Positions 38,505 to 51,234 of a DNA stretch of 64,000 bases are shown here, piece by piece. The DNA comes from Elephas maximus indicus (Eukaryota; Chordata; Mammalia; Proboscidea; Elephantidae). The notes beneath the pieces are model-generated. The model ran no database searches and was not told where the DNA came from. It saw only the letters and a program-made list of their open reading frames with translations. The translations under genes were made by a program, and so were the position numbers. Each line of letters starts with the position of its first letter. Position 1 is the first letter of the stretch. The stretch spans positions 76,213,135 to 76,277,134 of the forward strand of contig NC_064827.1 of the NCBI RefSeq assembly GCF_024166365.1, given 5' to 3'.

Positions 38505-38560
38505 TTATATATATGTATACACACATATGTACTTATGCACATGTATGCGTATGTATATAT
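38505..38560. repeat. AT/GT-rich microsatellite
   Basis: Imperfect (atgt/atac)n run. Confidence 0.6.
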
Positions 38561-38645
38561 GACTAGAAGCAACTATGACAACTATGACAGTATTTTAACA
38601 GTTAATTCTGGGAAGCAGAATACGTGTGCTAAATTATTCTTTGAC

Positions 38646-38669
38646 CTTTATTTATTTATTTATTTATTT
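38646..38669. repeat. (TTTA)n microsatellite
   Basis: About six tandem ttta units. Confidence 0.85.
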
Positions 38670-38689
38670 TTTCACTAATCCATAATTTC

Positions 38690-39400
38690 TGAATACTTTT
38701 TCCCAGTTCTTCGTTTTGAAAAATTGTAAGGCTACAGAAGAGTTTTAAGAATAGTATGGTGAACACCTTCACTTAGATTTGCCAGTTAACATTTTGTCAT
38801 GTTTGCTTTACACAAAACACATAGATGCAGATATTTTTTTGCTGAACTATCTGAGAGTTAGGTTTAAATACCATCAGTACAGTTCACTTGCAGCATGTAT
38901 TTTCCAAAAACAAAGACTTCATCCTGCATATCTATAATACAGTCATTATAGTCAAGAAATTTAACACAGATAATATAATATTATAATACTTAGCCGTATT
39001 CAAATTTCCCCATTTGTCCCAATACCGTCCTTAGTTTTTTTGTTTGTTTGTTTTTTGGTTTAATCCAAGATCTAGTCAAGGATCTTGCATCACATTTAGT
39101 TGTCTCCTTGACTCTAGAATGGCTTGCCAGCCTTTTTTTTTTTTTTGGTCTCTCATGACAGTGACATTTTTATAAGTGTCTAGACCTACATGTCCAGAAT
39201 GCTACCTAGGTGATTTTAGGTCTCTCATTGTATGACATCAGAGGTACATGATGTCAGTTTCATTATTGTTGCAGAATTTGATCATTTGATTAAGGTAATA
39301 TTCACTAGATTTCTATTGTAAAGGCACCTTTTTTCCTTTGTAACTATTAAGTACTCTGTGGTGTGATAATCTTTTTTACTTTCTCAAAGTCGTGAGTTCT
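38690..39400. mobile_element. Ancient LINE remnant (probably L1M)
   Basis: 'gaatagtatggtgaacacc', 'attcaaatttccccatttgtc' and 'ttagttgtctccttgact' belong to a well-known old mammalian repeat that I associate with L1M. Class and strand are uncertain. Confidence 0.45.
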
Positions 39401-39456
39401 TAGTAGAGGTACTGGTATAAAGGGTCAAACAAATTTAGATTGGAGATACCACTTTT

Positions 39457-39645
39457 TTTTTTTTAATTAATTTTTATTGTGCTTTAAGTGAAAGTTTACA
39501 AATCAAGTCAGTCTCTGATACAAAAATTTATACGCACCTTCCTATACACTCCTAATTGCTCTCCACTCTAATGAGACACCACATTCTCCCTCCACTCTCT
39601 CCTTGTGTCCACTCAGGCAGCTTCTGACCCCCTCTGCCCTCTCAT
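39457..39645 (-). mobile_element. Very short L1 3' end with 15-bp TSD
   Basis: Only 189 bp of L1 3' UTR remain. The perfect flanks ggagataccactttt lie at 39442-39456 and 39646-39660. Confidence 0.95.
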
Positions 39646-39664
39646 GGAGATACCACTTTTAAAT

Positions 39665-39960
39665 AGGGAAGTGGGAAATCTGGGGGTGCTGTATGAAGAT
39701 GATGTTTGAACTAGACCTTGAATCCTAGATGTAATTGGCCATGGGGATGTTGGAAAAGGGCTCCAGGTGGAGGAGGGAACAACTTGAACAAAGAAAAGAC
39801 AAAAGAATTTGTAAATCCAATGGGGGAAATATCCAAGTCTTAAAAAAAAAAAAAATTATTTTTTATTTTGGGGGCCATGAGGGGAGCTAGGGTGTTAAGT
39901 GCCTGAAAAGGAAAGACAAGAGAAAAGATTATAAAGGTAGCTCAGGATGAAAAACGTCTG
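39665..39960 (-). mobile_element. Probable L2 fragment
   Basis: 'gatgtttgaactagaccttgaa' and 'tccaggtggaggagggaac' recall the antisense L2 body. Confidence 0.5.
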
Positions 39961-40124
39961 CAAAAAACTGGGCTACCCAGCTTTTTGCCCCATTATGATC
40001 AAAAGTTTATTGTGGGCCCTTGTGGGATCATTTACCTCCAGATGGATAACTACTCCTAAAGTCCACTGTAGTGCATTACTCACAGGATGTCAGTAAACTG
40101 AAGAAGAGCCAGAGAAGCGGCACA

Positions 40125-40335
40125 GGGAAATGGAAAGAGTATGGGCTTTGGAGTCAAAGAAATCTAGATATTAAACACTACTCTGTTGCATTATAGCTGA
40201 GTGATCAGGCAGTGAGATATCTGACTTTTCCGAACCTGTTTCATCATCTGTAAAATGGGAGTGATAAATACGTATCACATGGGATTAAATCTCATAATAT
40301 ACAGAAAGTATCGAGAATATGGTGTTCATTCAGTA
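40125..40335 (+). mobile_element. MIR SINE
   Basis: 'gagtatgggctttggagtc', 'tttcatcatctgtaaaatggg' identify a sense MIR. Confidence 0.8.
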
Positions 40336-40555
40336 ATTAGTAGGTATCTTTTGGTGCTCCAGCCTTCAATCTTCTGTTACTCTTTTCCACCTTGGTACCA
40401 CACCCCACACTTTAAAACAAGCCCTATCTTTTGGTGCTTTTTTGGCCATTGTTGCTGTGTTGTCACTTCCCACTTCACCTGGCTGGCTCCACTGTGAGTT
40501 TGCAAACTGCTTTCCAGTGATGGCACACAGTGCTTACCACCCTACAAGGTGTCTT

Positions 40556-42983
40556 ATTTATTTATTTTATTGTGCTTTAAGTGAAAGTTTACAGTTCAAG
40601 ATAGTTTCTCTTATAAAAATTTATACACACATTGTTATGCGACCCTAGTTGCTCTCCCTTTAATGTGACAGCACACTCCTCTTTTCCACTCTGTATTTGC
40701 CGTGTGCATTCAGCCAGCTCCTGTCCATCTCTGCCTTCTCATCTCACCTCCAGACAGGAGCTGCCCATTTAGTCTCATGTATCTACTTCAGCTAAGAAGC
40801 ACACTCTTCACAAGTATCATTTTGTGTCTTATAGTCCAGTCTAATCTTTGTCAGAAGAGTTGGCTTTGGTAATGGTTTTAGTTTCGGGCTAACAGAGTCC
40901 AGGGGCCAAGTCTTCTGGGGTCCCTCCAGTTGCAGTCAGAACATTAAGTCTGGTCTTTTTTCTAGAATTTGAGTTCTACACCCCACTTTTCTCCTGCTCC
41001 ATCAGGGTCTCTCTGTTGTGTTCCCTGTCAGGATCGTCATTGGTGGTAGCTGGGTACCATCTAGTTGTTCTGGTCTCAGGCTGATGGAGTCTCTGGTTTA
41101 TGTGGTCCTTCCTGTCTCTTGGGCTCATATTTTCCTTCTGTCTTTGATGTTCTTCATGCTCCTTTGCTCCAGGTGAGTTGGGACCAATTGATGCATCTTA
41201 GATGGCCGCTTGCTAGCTTTTAAGACCCCAGATGCTGCTTATCAAAGTGGGATGCAGAACATTTTCCTAATAAACTTTGTTATGCCAGTTGACCTAGATG
41301 TCCCCTGAAACCATGGTCCCCAGACCGCTGCCCCTGCTACACTGTCCCTCGAAGTGTTTGGTTATACTCAGGAAGCTTCTTAGCTTTTGGTTTAGCCCAG
41401 TTGTGCTGACTTTCCCTGTATTGTGTGTTGACCTTCCCTTCACCTAAGATAATTCTTGTCTACTATCTAGTTAGTGAATACCCCTCTCCCTCCCTCCTCA
41501 CCCTTTGTAACCATCAAAGAATGTTTTCTTCCATGTTTAAACCTTTTCTTGAGTTATTATAATACTGGTCTTGTACAGTATTTGTCCTTTTGTGACTGAC
41601 TAATTTCACTCAGCATAATGCCCTCCAGATTCATCTATGTTGTTTTTTATTGTTGCATAGTATTCCATTGTGTGACTGTGCCATAATTTGTTTATCCATT
41701 CATCTATTGTTGGGCACCTAGGTTGTTTCCATCTTTTTGCTATTGTGAACAGTGCTGCAGTGAACATGGGTGTACATATATCTATTTGTATGAGGGCTGT
41801 TATTTCTCTGGGATATATTCCAAGGAGTGGGATTGCTGGATTGCATGCTAGTTCTATTTCTCACGTTTTAAGGAAGCATCAAATTGATTTCCAAAGTGAT
41901 TGTACCATTTTATATTCCCACCAGTAGTGTATAAGTTTTCCAGTCTCTTCAACATTTATTACTTTGTGTTTTTTGGAGTAATGCTAGCCTTGTTGGGGTG
42001 AGATGGTATCTCATTGTAGTTTTGATTTGCATTTCTCTAATGGCTAATGATTGTGAGCATTTCCTCATGTATCTGTTAGCTGCCTGAATGTCTTTTTTGG
42101 TGAAGTGCCAGTTCATATCCTTTGCCCATGTTTTATTGCGGTTATTTGCCTTTTTGTTGTTGATGTTTTGCTGTATCTTGTAGATTTTAGAGATAAGATG
42201 CTGATTGGATTTGTCATAGCCAAATTTTTTTCCCAGTCTGTGGGTTGTCTTTTTACTCTTTGGTGAAGTCTTTTGATGAGCATAAGTGTTTGCTTTTTAG
42301 GAGCTCCCAGTTAGGTAGTTTCTCTTCTGATGTCTGTGTATTGTTAGTAATGGTTTATATGCTGTTTATAGCGTGTATTAGGACTCCTAGTGTTGTCCCT
42401 ATTTTCCCTTCCATGATCTTTATCGTTTTAGATTTTATATTTAGGTCCTTGATCCATTTTGAGTTAGTTTTTATGCATGGCGTGAAGTATGGATCTTGTT
42501 TCTTTTTTTTGCAGACGGATATCCAGTTATGCCAGCACCATTTGTTAAAAAGACTGTCTTTCCCCCAATTAAAGGACTTTGGGCCATTGTCAAATATCAG
42601 CTACTCATAGGTGGATGAATTTATGTCAGGATTCTCAATTCTGTTCCATTTGTCTTTGTATCGGTTGTGTCAGTACCAGGCTGTTTTGACTACGATGTCG
42701 GTATAATAGTTTATAAAATCAAGTAATGTGAGGCCTCCCACTCTGTTCTTCTTCTTCAGTAATGCGTTACTTAGCTGGGGTCTCTTCGCTTTCCATATGA
42801 AGTTGGTGATTTGTTTTTCCATCTCATTAAAAAATGCCATTGGAGTTTGGGTTGGGATTGCATTGTATCTGTAGATCGTGTTAGGTAGAATGGACATTTT
42901 CACACTGTTGAGTCTTCCTATCTGTGAGCAAGGTATGTTTTTCCACTTATGTAGGTCTCTTGGTTTCTTGCAGTAGTGTCTTC
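40556..42983 (-). mobile_element. L1, 5'-truncated, antisense to GAPVD1
   Basis: 2.4 kb holding the 3' UTR (low coordinates) and the C-terminal part of ORF2 (high coordinates), with broken frames. A perfect 12-bp TSD acaaggtgtctt lies at 40544-40555 and 42984-42995. Confidence 0.95.
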
Positions 42984-43083
42984 ACAAGGTGTCTTTTAAT
43001 GTTATTCTGGGAACCGTGACCATATATATTAACTTTTTTTTGGGTGTGACTAACAATACAAAATTGACTACTCTTTAAATGTG

Positions 43084-43262
43084 ATGTTGTGTGCCATCAA
43101 GTTGATTCTGACACACAGAACCTTATAGAACAGAGTAAAACTGCCTCATAGGGTTTCGCAAGCTGTAATCTTTATAGGAGCGGATCACCAGGTCTTTTCT
43201 CCCTTGGAGCTGCTGGTGGGTTAGTAGCTGAGCATTTAAGCATTGTGCTACCAGGTCTCCTT
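43084..43262 (-). mobile_element. AfroSINE, long variant
   Basis: Minus-strand copy with the extra block. Flanks 'aaatgtgat' and 'aaaagtgat' suggest a decayed TSD. Confidence 0.88.
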
Positions 43263-45275
43263 AAAAGTGATACTCTTCAATTTAGTTTATTTGTTAGGAG
43301 AAAATTATCCCTAGTGTTTGTAGAAGATTTAGTGGTTTAAGAGGGAAAATGGATATATTCACAGTGAACATTTCACTTTATTCTTTTTTTTATAATTGGG
43401 TCAATGTATTGGGGAGAGTTTTTGCAGTGGTGGTATTGGGGAGAGTTGGTTACACGTTATTCTACAAACCTTAGAGGTAAAGTGTGATATTTTTTTAAAT
43501 GCTGATATAAGTGAAATCCGTTTTCACTTTGGCAAGATTAGTACTTGGAAAAAGGTTTTTTTTTTTTCCCCTTCAACTTTGTGGAGCTTTTCTGTTTTTT
43601 CATAACATGCATTTCCTTCTCTGGAATTTTTTCTTAGGCAAAATGGATTTCAGTTATGTATTTTTTACATTTTAACTGCTTAAGCTTACATTTGTATAGA
43701 TTTATTTTTGGCTTTAGCTCCTTAGATAATCCTAATCAAGGTGTTTTCATTTGTAAAGGATCTAGGACCAATAGTTTCTGTATTGTATATACATTTGAGA
43801 AGTTTTAGGCATCAAGTTGTTTGATTCTCGTTACTGAAATTATAGGTAACTAAAATTCCTTCTTTATGCTTACCTACATTTTCTTACTTTTCTGAATATG
43901 TATAAATACATATTATGATTTTTGCAAAAATGTTTCAAAAGAACATTCTTTATTGTTTATAGACTGAGACCCAATTTTGAACTCTGCAGTGCAGTGGTCA
44001 GAGGAGACAGTAAATATCTGTTGATATTTCAAGTTCTCATATTTAATATATAGAAATGAATGGTGGGGTGAATTAAAAGAGAAAAAAAAAAAACTTACAG
44101 ACCTTATAAGTGTCTCTGTAATTTTTTTTTTAGGTTTGAATATGAACCAGATACCTAACAAGTATTTGTATCTGAAAGGAAAGTTATAACTTTTAATGCT
44201 AACATTGTAATTGTATATATAAAGTCAAAATTATGTTTATATAAACTGGTAAGCTATATTTTATAAGGCTTTAAGCGTACTCTTGTAACCATAAAAACAT
44301 AGTCAGAATGTCTACTCATTAATCTAAGATGTCTGTCTGAGAAGGTGCTTGCTTGGTCTTGCTTCCATGTAATGCTGGTACACCCACGCCAGATACTTGT
44401 GGAAAGCATGTTGCTGAACGTGTTCAGTTCCTTTTTTTTTTTTTCTTACTAATTTATGTTTTTAATATATTTTTCATGAATCTTTGAAAAGACTAAAGTG
44501 TTGTTTTTCTATTAGAAAATTTAAAAGGCAAAGTTAGTCGTGGAATATTATTAGCCTTTTCCCTTTTCTCAGGAACAGAGTCAAATATTATCTTCCCAAA
44601 CAACTTAGTCTTAACTTAAAATACTTGTATTTTTCAGGTTTTTAGAACTTAGGCTTAACTTACCTACTTTCAGTCTACTCTGAACTGCCTTCTTTCACTT
44701 TCTAATGCAGAAGACTGATTGTACTTCCATTGTTTATAAATCCTTATTACCTGATAAAAATATATTAGGTTTAAAAGTCATGTTACTTAAGGCAGAATTG
44801 CAAAATGTTTACAAAAATAGATTTCTGCTGCAGAAAAACTTAGAATTTTTTTTTTTTAATACAGCAACTATTCATTTCATCTTTACTACCTGCTTTAGAA
44901 CTCAAGGAATATAACTTTGACTCCTCCAAAACAAAGTCCCTTTTACTATCTTAACTCTTGAAGATTGTAATGGCCTACATCGATTGTGGCAGAAAGTGGC
45001 TTATTAATTTTCTCTATGAATAAGTTTCTGTTTCTATCATTTCAAAGCATAATTTTAATGATAATAATAGCTAACATTCATTGAGTTTCTTCTTGTTTAT
45101 ATAGCTATTTAAAATCATGAACTCCATAATTTTCTGGAGGCATCTTAATGGTTGGTTTGTTTTTGAAAAGCTGTTTTAACTAGGTAATTTTTTGTGTGTT
45201 CCAGAAGGTTCCTTTCAGGTAGAACACAATCAGTGATAGTAATACTACTTATAGTTTGGTAATGAATTTTTAGTA

Positions 45276-45476
45276 GAAGCCCTGGTGATATAACCGTTAA
45301 AGCCCTTAGTTGCTGACTGAAGTTTTGAAGGTTCCAACCCACTCAGCAGCTGTGGGAGAAAGACCTAGCGAGCTGCTCTTACAAGGATCACAGCCTAGAA
45401 AACCCTATGGGGTGGTTCTGCTCTGTCACATGGAGTCACTATGAGTGGAAACTGACTCAGTGGTACCTAATAACAA
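45276..45476 (+). mobile_element. AfroSINE, long variant
   Basis: 'agccctggtgatataaccg' head through 'cagtggtacctaataacaa' tail. Confidence 0.88.
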
Positions 45477-46436
45477 TAATGAAATTTATAATTTTTATGA
45501 AATATCATTCTGGTGAATGATAAAATGGAGATGACAGGCTGCTGTTTACATGGTTTCTTTATTTTTGAGTGTAGACTCTTGGATCTTGAAACAGGCTTTA
45601 CCAGTATTACAGCTCAGCAAAAATGCAGCTGAAGCTCAGAGTTCTCGTTCTGCTCTTCCATTTGGTTGTTTTGTACACCCACTGTATTTATGGAAGAAGC
45701 TAAGTTTATCCAGGGGACCAAAGCTTCCTCAAAGCATGTGGGTGGTGAAATCTTTTTCATAAAGGTTTGCAGAGGGTTCTAAGGACTTTAGGCTTTTTTT
45801 TTTTTTTTAGTTATTTGGTTTATTTTGATCTCCAGATTTATATATGTGTTAGTGTGTTGTCATTAAAGATTTTTGAATAGAAGGAAGCTAGATTTGGTGG
45901 TATTTAATTTCAGACTATTAAAATTAATGGAGGTTTATTTAAGTGTAAAAGTTCCTGATAGTCATCTTTTTCTACATTGTAGTATCTATTTCTGCATTGC
46001 ATCTCTTTGTATCATTTATTTTCTCTGGGAAGCAAAGGAATATAATTTTAAAGCCATTGCACTTCTGCTTTCTGTGTGTAGCTTGTTATTGTTGAACTAT
46101 GTCTGTCTGAAAATTAAGTACTGTGTCCTTTTTGTTGGATTTGAAAATTTTCACATTTTAAAAATATTATTATTCACAGGATTTTGCCTGGTCCACAGTG
46201 TTTTAGTAATTGCACTAGCAGATATTTCAGCAGGGGAAATCTTAGTGCCAAGTTTTTATTATGTTTTTTCTTTCTTTTTTTTTAATTACTTAAGGTAATA
46301 AATGTTCTTTGTTAAAAAAAAAAAAAAGTTCAAAACAATGCAGAAAATCATAGCTTTCTCCATCCCTCGTAGATGCATGTACTGTATGATTTGGATTTTT
46401 AAAAATTTTTTCTTCTTTTTCCAAAAATTATAGTTA

Positions 46437-46668
46437 AAACTTTTGTTTGCATAGTGCATTACACGTATCAACTTATTTAACCCTCATGATCCTATGAACA
46501 AACTATAAAGTAGATTCTATTATTATATCAATTTATGGATGAAACTGAGACAGAAATAAAATGACTACCCAGAGGTCCCACAGCTACTGAATGTCAAAGC
46601 TGAGATTTGAGCTCAGGTAGTCGGGCTCCAGGGTTTATGCTTCTAACCCTTACACTGCCTCTGGGATC
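46437..46668 (-). mobile_element. MIR SINE
   Basis: Antisense MIR nearly full length: 'gcattacacgtatcaacttat', 'atggatgaaactgagac', 'aggtcccacagctactgaat'. It appears inserted in an older L1M-like tract (46330-46830). Confidence 0.82.
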
Positions 46669-47489
46669 TTACCAAGCATATTGTTCTATGGTTTGCTTTT
46701 TTCCCTCAATGGTATAGACACCTTTCCATGTAATTCTACCTCCTTAGTAACTGTGTAGTATTCCATGGCATAAATACATGGCAGTTTATCTAACTTAAGA
46801 CCTTTCAGACTTAATCTTGTTTAATATTGCCAATCCCATTAGTAATGATCTTAGGTAATAATTTAAAAAGCCAAGGTTTTGAACTGGAATAGTGAGGATA
46901 CATTAGTATTTACTAAGTAATGTATATTACCTATCCAAGTGTTTTTTATATTCTCTCAGTTGCGGTTTTCATTATTTTTGTGGTTGATGTGCCTTCTTTA
47001 GTTCTGAAAAATTAATAGTGCAGGGGAATAAAATCACTATTTGTTTGGATTTTATTTACTTTTGGTAAGGTCTGTATTTTCTGGTATCATAGCAAGAAGT
47101 CTGTTATATACAGTATTTGAATTCTGAATACTACCTGGCTTTTTATTACTGATATCTTCAAAGGAATGTATCTTTCAGTTTCTTGTACTTGTGCCAGGAA
47201 TAGTTGGCAGTAAGTCTGCTCTCCTTTCTATGATGTTGTATTCTTGTTTCAAATATACCAACTAAAGTTATAAAGTATCACTTGTTTCAGAGATTTTTCC
47301 TCATTAACCTGCGTGTCCTAATTGTCAGGAAGCATTTTTTCTGGTAAATTAATAGTAGTTTCAAATGTACTCATTGGAAAATTAGTAGATATTTTTAACT
47401 TAAATTTTGTTACTGTCCTTTAATCATTTTGGAACTGAGCTAGCAACAGCTTATCTAATTCCTAACTGGAACATTGTTCTTCACCATTT

Positions 47490-47625
47490 AGTCAGTGATT
47501 TATTAATATAGCAAACATTCAGTACTTGCAGTGTGCCAGTCACTATGCTAGGTAGTGGGAATACCAAGATGAATATATCCCTACTTCAGGAAACTTGGAG
47601 TTTTGTTGAGAAAACAACATTTCGT
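47490..47625 (-). mobile_element. L2 LINE fragment
   Basis: 'gtgtgccagtcactatgctag' with 'gggaataccaagatgaata' is antisense L2. Confidence 0.65.
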
Positions 47626-47651
47626 TGCAAACAGTATAAATTGCTATGGTA

Positions 47652-47813
47652 GAAAACCAAAAACCCCTTGCTGTCAAGTCGACTCCGACTCATAGTGACC
47701 CTGTAGGATGGGCTAGAACTGCCTCATAGAGCTTCCAAGGAGCACCTGGTGGGTTTGAACTGCCACCCTTTGGTTAGCAGCCATAGCACTTAACCACTGT
47801 GCCACCAGAGTTT
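47652..47813 (-). mobile_element. AfroSINE
   Basis: Minus-strand copy from 'ccttgctgtcaagtcgact' to 'gtgccaccagagttt'. Confidence 0.9.
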
Positions 47814-48009
47814 CTATAATAGAGATGTGCCCAAATGAGGAAGTCTCTGAGTCAAGGGAATGGGCTGTAAAGGCTCCTCGGTATGGCCTGGGCCCTAAAG
47901 CCTAAGTGAATTTATTGGCCAATGAAAGAAGTGGGCAAAGAATTCTAAATAGAGGGTGTAAATAGAGGGTCTGGTCTGTGAAAGCCACTTGAAATTGCCA
48001 TTAGAGTGT

Positions 48010-48125
48010 CGTGCATACCTACCAGAATGTGAGCTCCTCAAGAGCAGACCTTGTCTGTCTTGTTCATCAGTACCCAGCACATAGTTGATGTCTAATAAGC
48101 ATCTATTGAATGAATAAGTGAAGGA
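48010..48125 (+). mobile_element. L2 LINE 3' end
   Basis: 'gaatgtgagctcctcaagag', 'cccagcacatagttgatg', 'tattgaatgaataagtg'. Confidence 0.8.
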
Positions 48126-48128
48126 AGT

Positions 48129-48432
48129 ACACTGAATAAGTGGTTAAGAGTTATGGCTGCCAACCAAAAGGTTGGCAGTTCGAATCCACCAGGTGCTCCT
48201 TGGAAACCCTGTGAGGTGGTTCTCTTCTGTCCTTTAGTGTTGCTAGTGGCATAGTGGTTAAGAGCTACGTCTTTTAACCAGAAAGTTTGGCAGTTCGAAT
48301 CCACCAGGCGCTTCTTGGAAACTCTATGGGGCAGTCCTATAGGGTCATGAGTCTGAATCGACTTGATGGCAATGGGTGGGTTTTATGGATTGGAATTGAC
48401 TCAATGGCAATGTGTTTTTTTTTTTTTTTGGT
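48129..48432 (+). mobile_element. AfroSINE interrupted by a second AfroSINE
   Basis: The outer copy starts near 48137 and resumes at about 48387 ('ggattggaattgactcaatgg'). The inner copy spans about 48245-48386. Both are in the same orientation. Confidence 0.85.
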
Positions 48433-48973
48433 TTGGTACTTGTCTGTCCACTTTTTTGAGTGAGAATGAACTCATTTCAGTATGTTATTAAGGCCTGACA
48501 ATTTTTAGATCATGTAATTTAACAAAGCATTATAAAATATGTAAGAAAGTATTCCTGGGCTGAAAGAGATGTATGTAGAAACAGACATGCAGCTAAATCA
48601 CTGTAATTCAATGTGATTTTTTTTATATTTATAAAGAGAGATTTGTAAGGGACACCTCTTTCTCTTTCTTTCTTTTTTTTTTTTTAGTGAAAAAATTTGT
48701 ATTTAGAATTAGCTGGACTCCGTTTAGATAGCCCCAATTTTGTTGTCAGCTTTGAAAGCATCATGGTCAGGAGCCAGTCAAACATAACGCTGCCTTCTCT
48801 TCACTAGACCTGATCAGGGTGTTCACCTTGGCCGCATCAGTGTCAAAACTTCTTCACAGCCTACTTGGTGCTTGTTGACCTTGACAGCCACAGTAAACAC
48901 AAGTGTGTCTTCAGTCTTTTTCATGGCTGATTCATTGGTCAAGCAAAACTTGGTGATGGTATAGTGGTTGTCT

Positions 48974-49197
48974 TAGACTGGATTCTTTAGAGAAGCAAAA
49001 CCAGTGAAGCGTATATATACATACTCCATTGGTGTCTAGTTGATTCCAACTCATAGTGACCCTACAGGATGGAGTAGAATTGCCCCATAGGGTTTCCAAG
49101 CAGTGGCTGGTAGATTGGAACTGCTGGCCTTTTTGGTTAGCAACCAGAGCTGCTAAAATATCATAACCCAGCCAAGTTCACACACAGCTTAACCATC
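48974..49197 (-). mobile_element. Old repeat with AfroSINE, inserted in the RPL23A pseudogene
   Basis: A minus-strand AfroSINE (about 49026-49154) sits within a short repeat whose ends read 'tgtgatggttaagctgtg' and 'ttgcttctctaaagaatcc' on the minus strand. This is a common mammalian pattern I do not name with confidence. Confidence 0.65.
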
Positions 49198-49322
49198 ACA
49201 GCAGGCAAGCTTGTTTCTCCTGGGTACAATCTTCTGAGGATATTTGGGCTGCCTTCGGAGCTGTAGTGTCTTGGGGTGATGAAATCGGTGACTTGTGGAT
49301 CTTCTTTCTTGTGTATGGCGCG

Positions 49323-49495
49323 AAAACCCTGGTGGCATAGTGGTTAAGAGCTACAGCTGCTGACCAAAAGGTCTGCATTTCGAATCCACCAGACGCTCCA
49401 TGGAAACCCTATGGGGCAGTTCTGCTCTGTCCTGCAGGTTTGCTATGAGTCAGAGTCCACTCTGCGGCAACAGGTTTGTTTTTTTTTTTTTTTTT
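49323..49495 (+). mobile_element. AfroSINE inside the RPL23A pseudogene
   Basis: 'aaaccctggtggcatagtgg' head to 'gcggcaacaggtttg' and a long T tail. Confidence 0.93.
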
Positions 49496-49732
49496 TGGTA
49501 GATGCCTTTCCATGCTGCCGCCTTGGCCTTCAAAGCCTTTGCTGTGGTTGGGTTTTAGGAGTGGAAGGTGCTTCCTTCTGCATTTTGGCACTGTCTTTGT
49601 GAAAAGGCAAGGGACACCTATCTCTTGAATTACGAGTTGGTTAGATTTCTGAAAAGTAGTGCGTAATTAAAATAAATGCTCAGATTAAAATTATTTGATT
49701 GAGCAGGAGATAGTATTGTAGTAAAACTAAAA

Positions 49733-49922
49733 AACCAACCCTGTTGCTGTTGAGTCGGTTCCCATTCGTAGTGACCCTATAGGACAGAGTAGAACTGCAC
49801 CATGGGGCTTCCAAGGCTGTAATCTTTATGGAAGCAGACTGCCACATCTTTCTCCTGAGGAGCAGCTAGCTGGTGGGTTCCAACCACTGGCTGAGTACTT
49901 AACCACTGTGCTGTGAGGCCTC
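49733..49922 (-). mobile_element. AfroSINE, long variant
   Basis: Minus-strand copy from 'ccctgttgctgttgagtcg' to 'gtgctgtgaggcct'. Confidence 0.9.
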
Positions 49923-50499
49923 CAACGTTGTAGTAGGTTGTAAAAAAAAATGGCAGTCATGTCCTTTTTTGCTCTGTCACACCACCCAGGGACCTATTAA
50001 TATGAATACTATGTAAGTACTATGAGGAAAAGTGCCTGTACAAGTAAACAAAAACCGTAACTGACAGCCTTGTGTAGGCATCAGTTCATAAAAATGTTTC
50101 CCAGGCTTAATCCTTTGAGTGACATCATGATTTCCCCCAAATCTGAATACTACTTTTGCTATTATTTATTTAATGTTTTTTTTTTATAGTATTCTAAAAA
50201 AAGTATTTTTAAGGAAGCTTTGCTATTTCTGTAAATGGAAGACTAGCATCACTTACCTTAAATAGAAGTCAACTTAAAGTAATAACAGCAAAACAGTGTA
50301 ATTAAAACCTTCTTAGCTACCGTATGCAGAAGTCACTGAGTTTGAGGCTTTGTATCCTTTGTTAAAGGGAGAGATGAACAAGTATTAGAGACAAATTGAC
50401 ATCTTACTTAGACTTTCTCCCTGATGTAAATAGAAGGATTGAAAGAGACTCAAAAATGGAATGATTTTCTCACTTAGTAGTTCAGTGTTATTTGGTATC

Positions 50500-50960
50500 A
50501 TAAGGGAGGTGAGTGTGTATTCTGTTTGTTGGCAAGATGAGTTCCTGGAGAGCTTCACAAAGGGGAGAGATTTTGGGGCTAGGCCTTAAAGGATAAGTCA
50601 AATATGGACTTCTAAGCATATATAATACCATTCGCAAATGGTGGAGACTTTAGGATACGGTGTTTTCAGTGGAACATAGTTCATTATGGCAGCAACATCT
50701 GATTTAGGGAAGTGGAGAAACGGTGGGAGATAAGGTAGGAGATGTAAAAGAGGGACTTTGTGGTCGAGGGCTTGATGCCATGTAGCAGATCTTGGACATT
50801 ATCCTGTAGACAACGGAGGGTAGCATGACAAGATTTGTGTTTTAGAAAGAGTGTTTCAACAACAAGGAGAGAAGAGGAAGAGACTATTGAGATGTTGGAC
50901 TGACTGGGAGTCAGATGATAATATTGAGGGATATTCTCTCTTTCCACTAGGGAGAGAGAA
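50500..50960 (-). mobile_element. L2 LINE body fragment
   Basis: 'ttggacattatcctgtagac', 'gacaagatttgtgttttagaa' match the antisense L2 body as I recall it. 49925-50480 holds nothing recognised. Confidence 0.6.
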
Positions 50961-51234
50961 GAGAGGTAATATAAAAACTAGCTTTTCTTAATTCAGGCTA
51001 GGAAATATACTTGCTTTGCTTTAAACAACCAGGAGTTAGTATAAAATGTAATGTAGCAATGGGAATTTCTGTAGGATAGCTGGTAATCCCATTTCTAGGT
51101 GGAGGTTGTCTCTGATTTTAGTAAATTACACAGCTCAAATGTTTTTCTTAAGTTTGTGTTATGTTTTATACTGAAAAGAAGTTGCCGAATATGTGAATGT
51201 AGAAGTATATTACTTGTATAATTAAAAAACTATT

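Larger units (their letters stand above)
48658..49608 (-). pseudogene. RPL23A processed pseudogene
   Basis: The minus strand matches the intronless RPL23A mRNA (60S protein uL23), from about the start codon (near 49590) to the 3' UTR and an oligo-A tail (T-rich at 48658-48690 on plus). Recognisable segments correspond to KALKAKK, KKKIRTS, QPKYPRK, KLDHYAI, NTLVF, VNTLIRPDGEKKAYVRL and KIGII. It is broken: the start codon region is changed, there are indels, and two insertions interrupt it (48974-49197 and 49321-49497). The TSD aagggacacct lies at 48647-48657 and 49609-49619. It sits antisense in GAPVD1 intron 1 and is surely non-functional. Confidence 0.93.

Noticed and set aside
45873-46298. 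A 141-codon hydrophobic frame in GAPVD1 intron 1.
   Set aside because: AT-rich sequence gives Leu/Phe/Ile-rich products by composition. No domain and no splice context.
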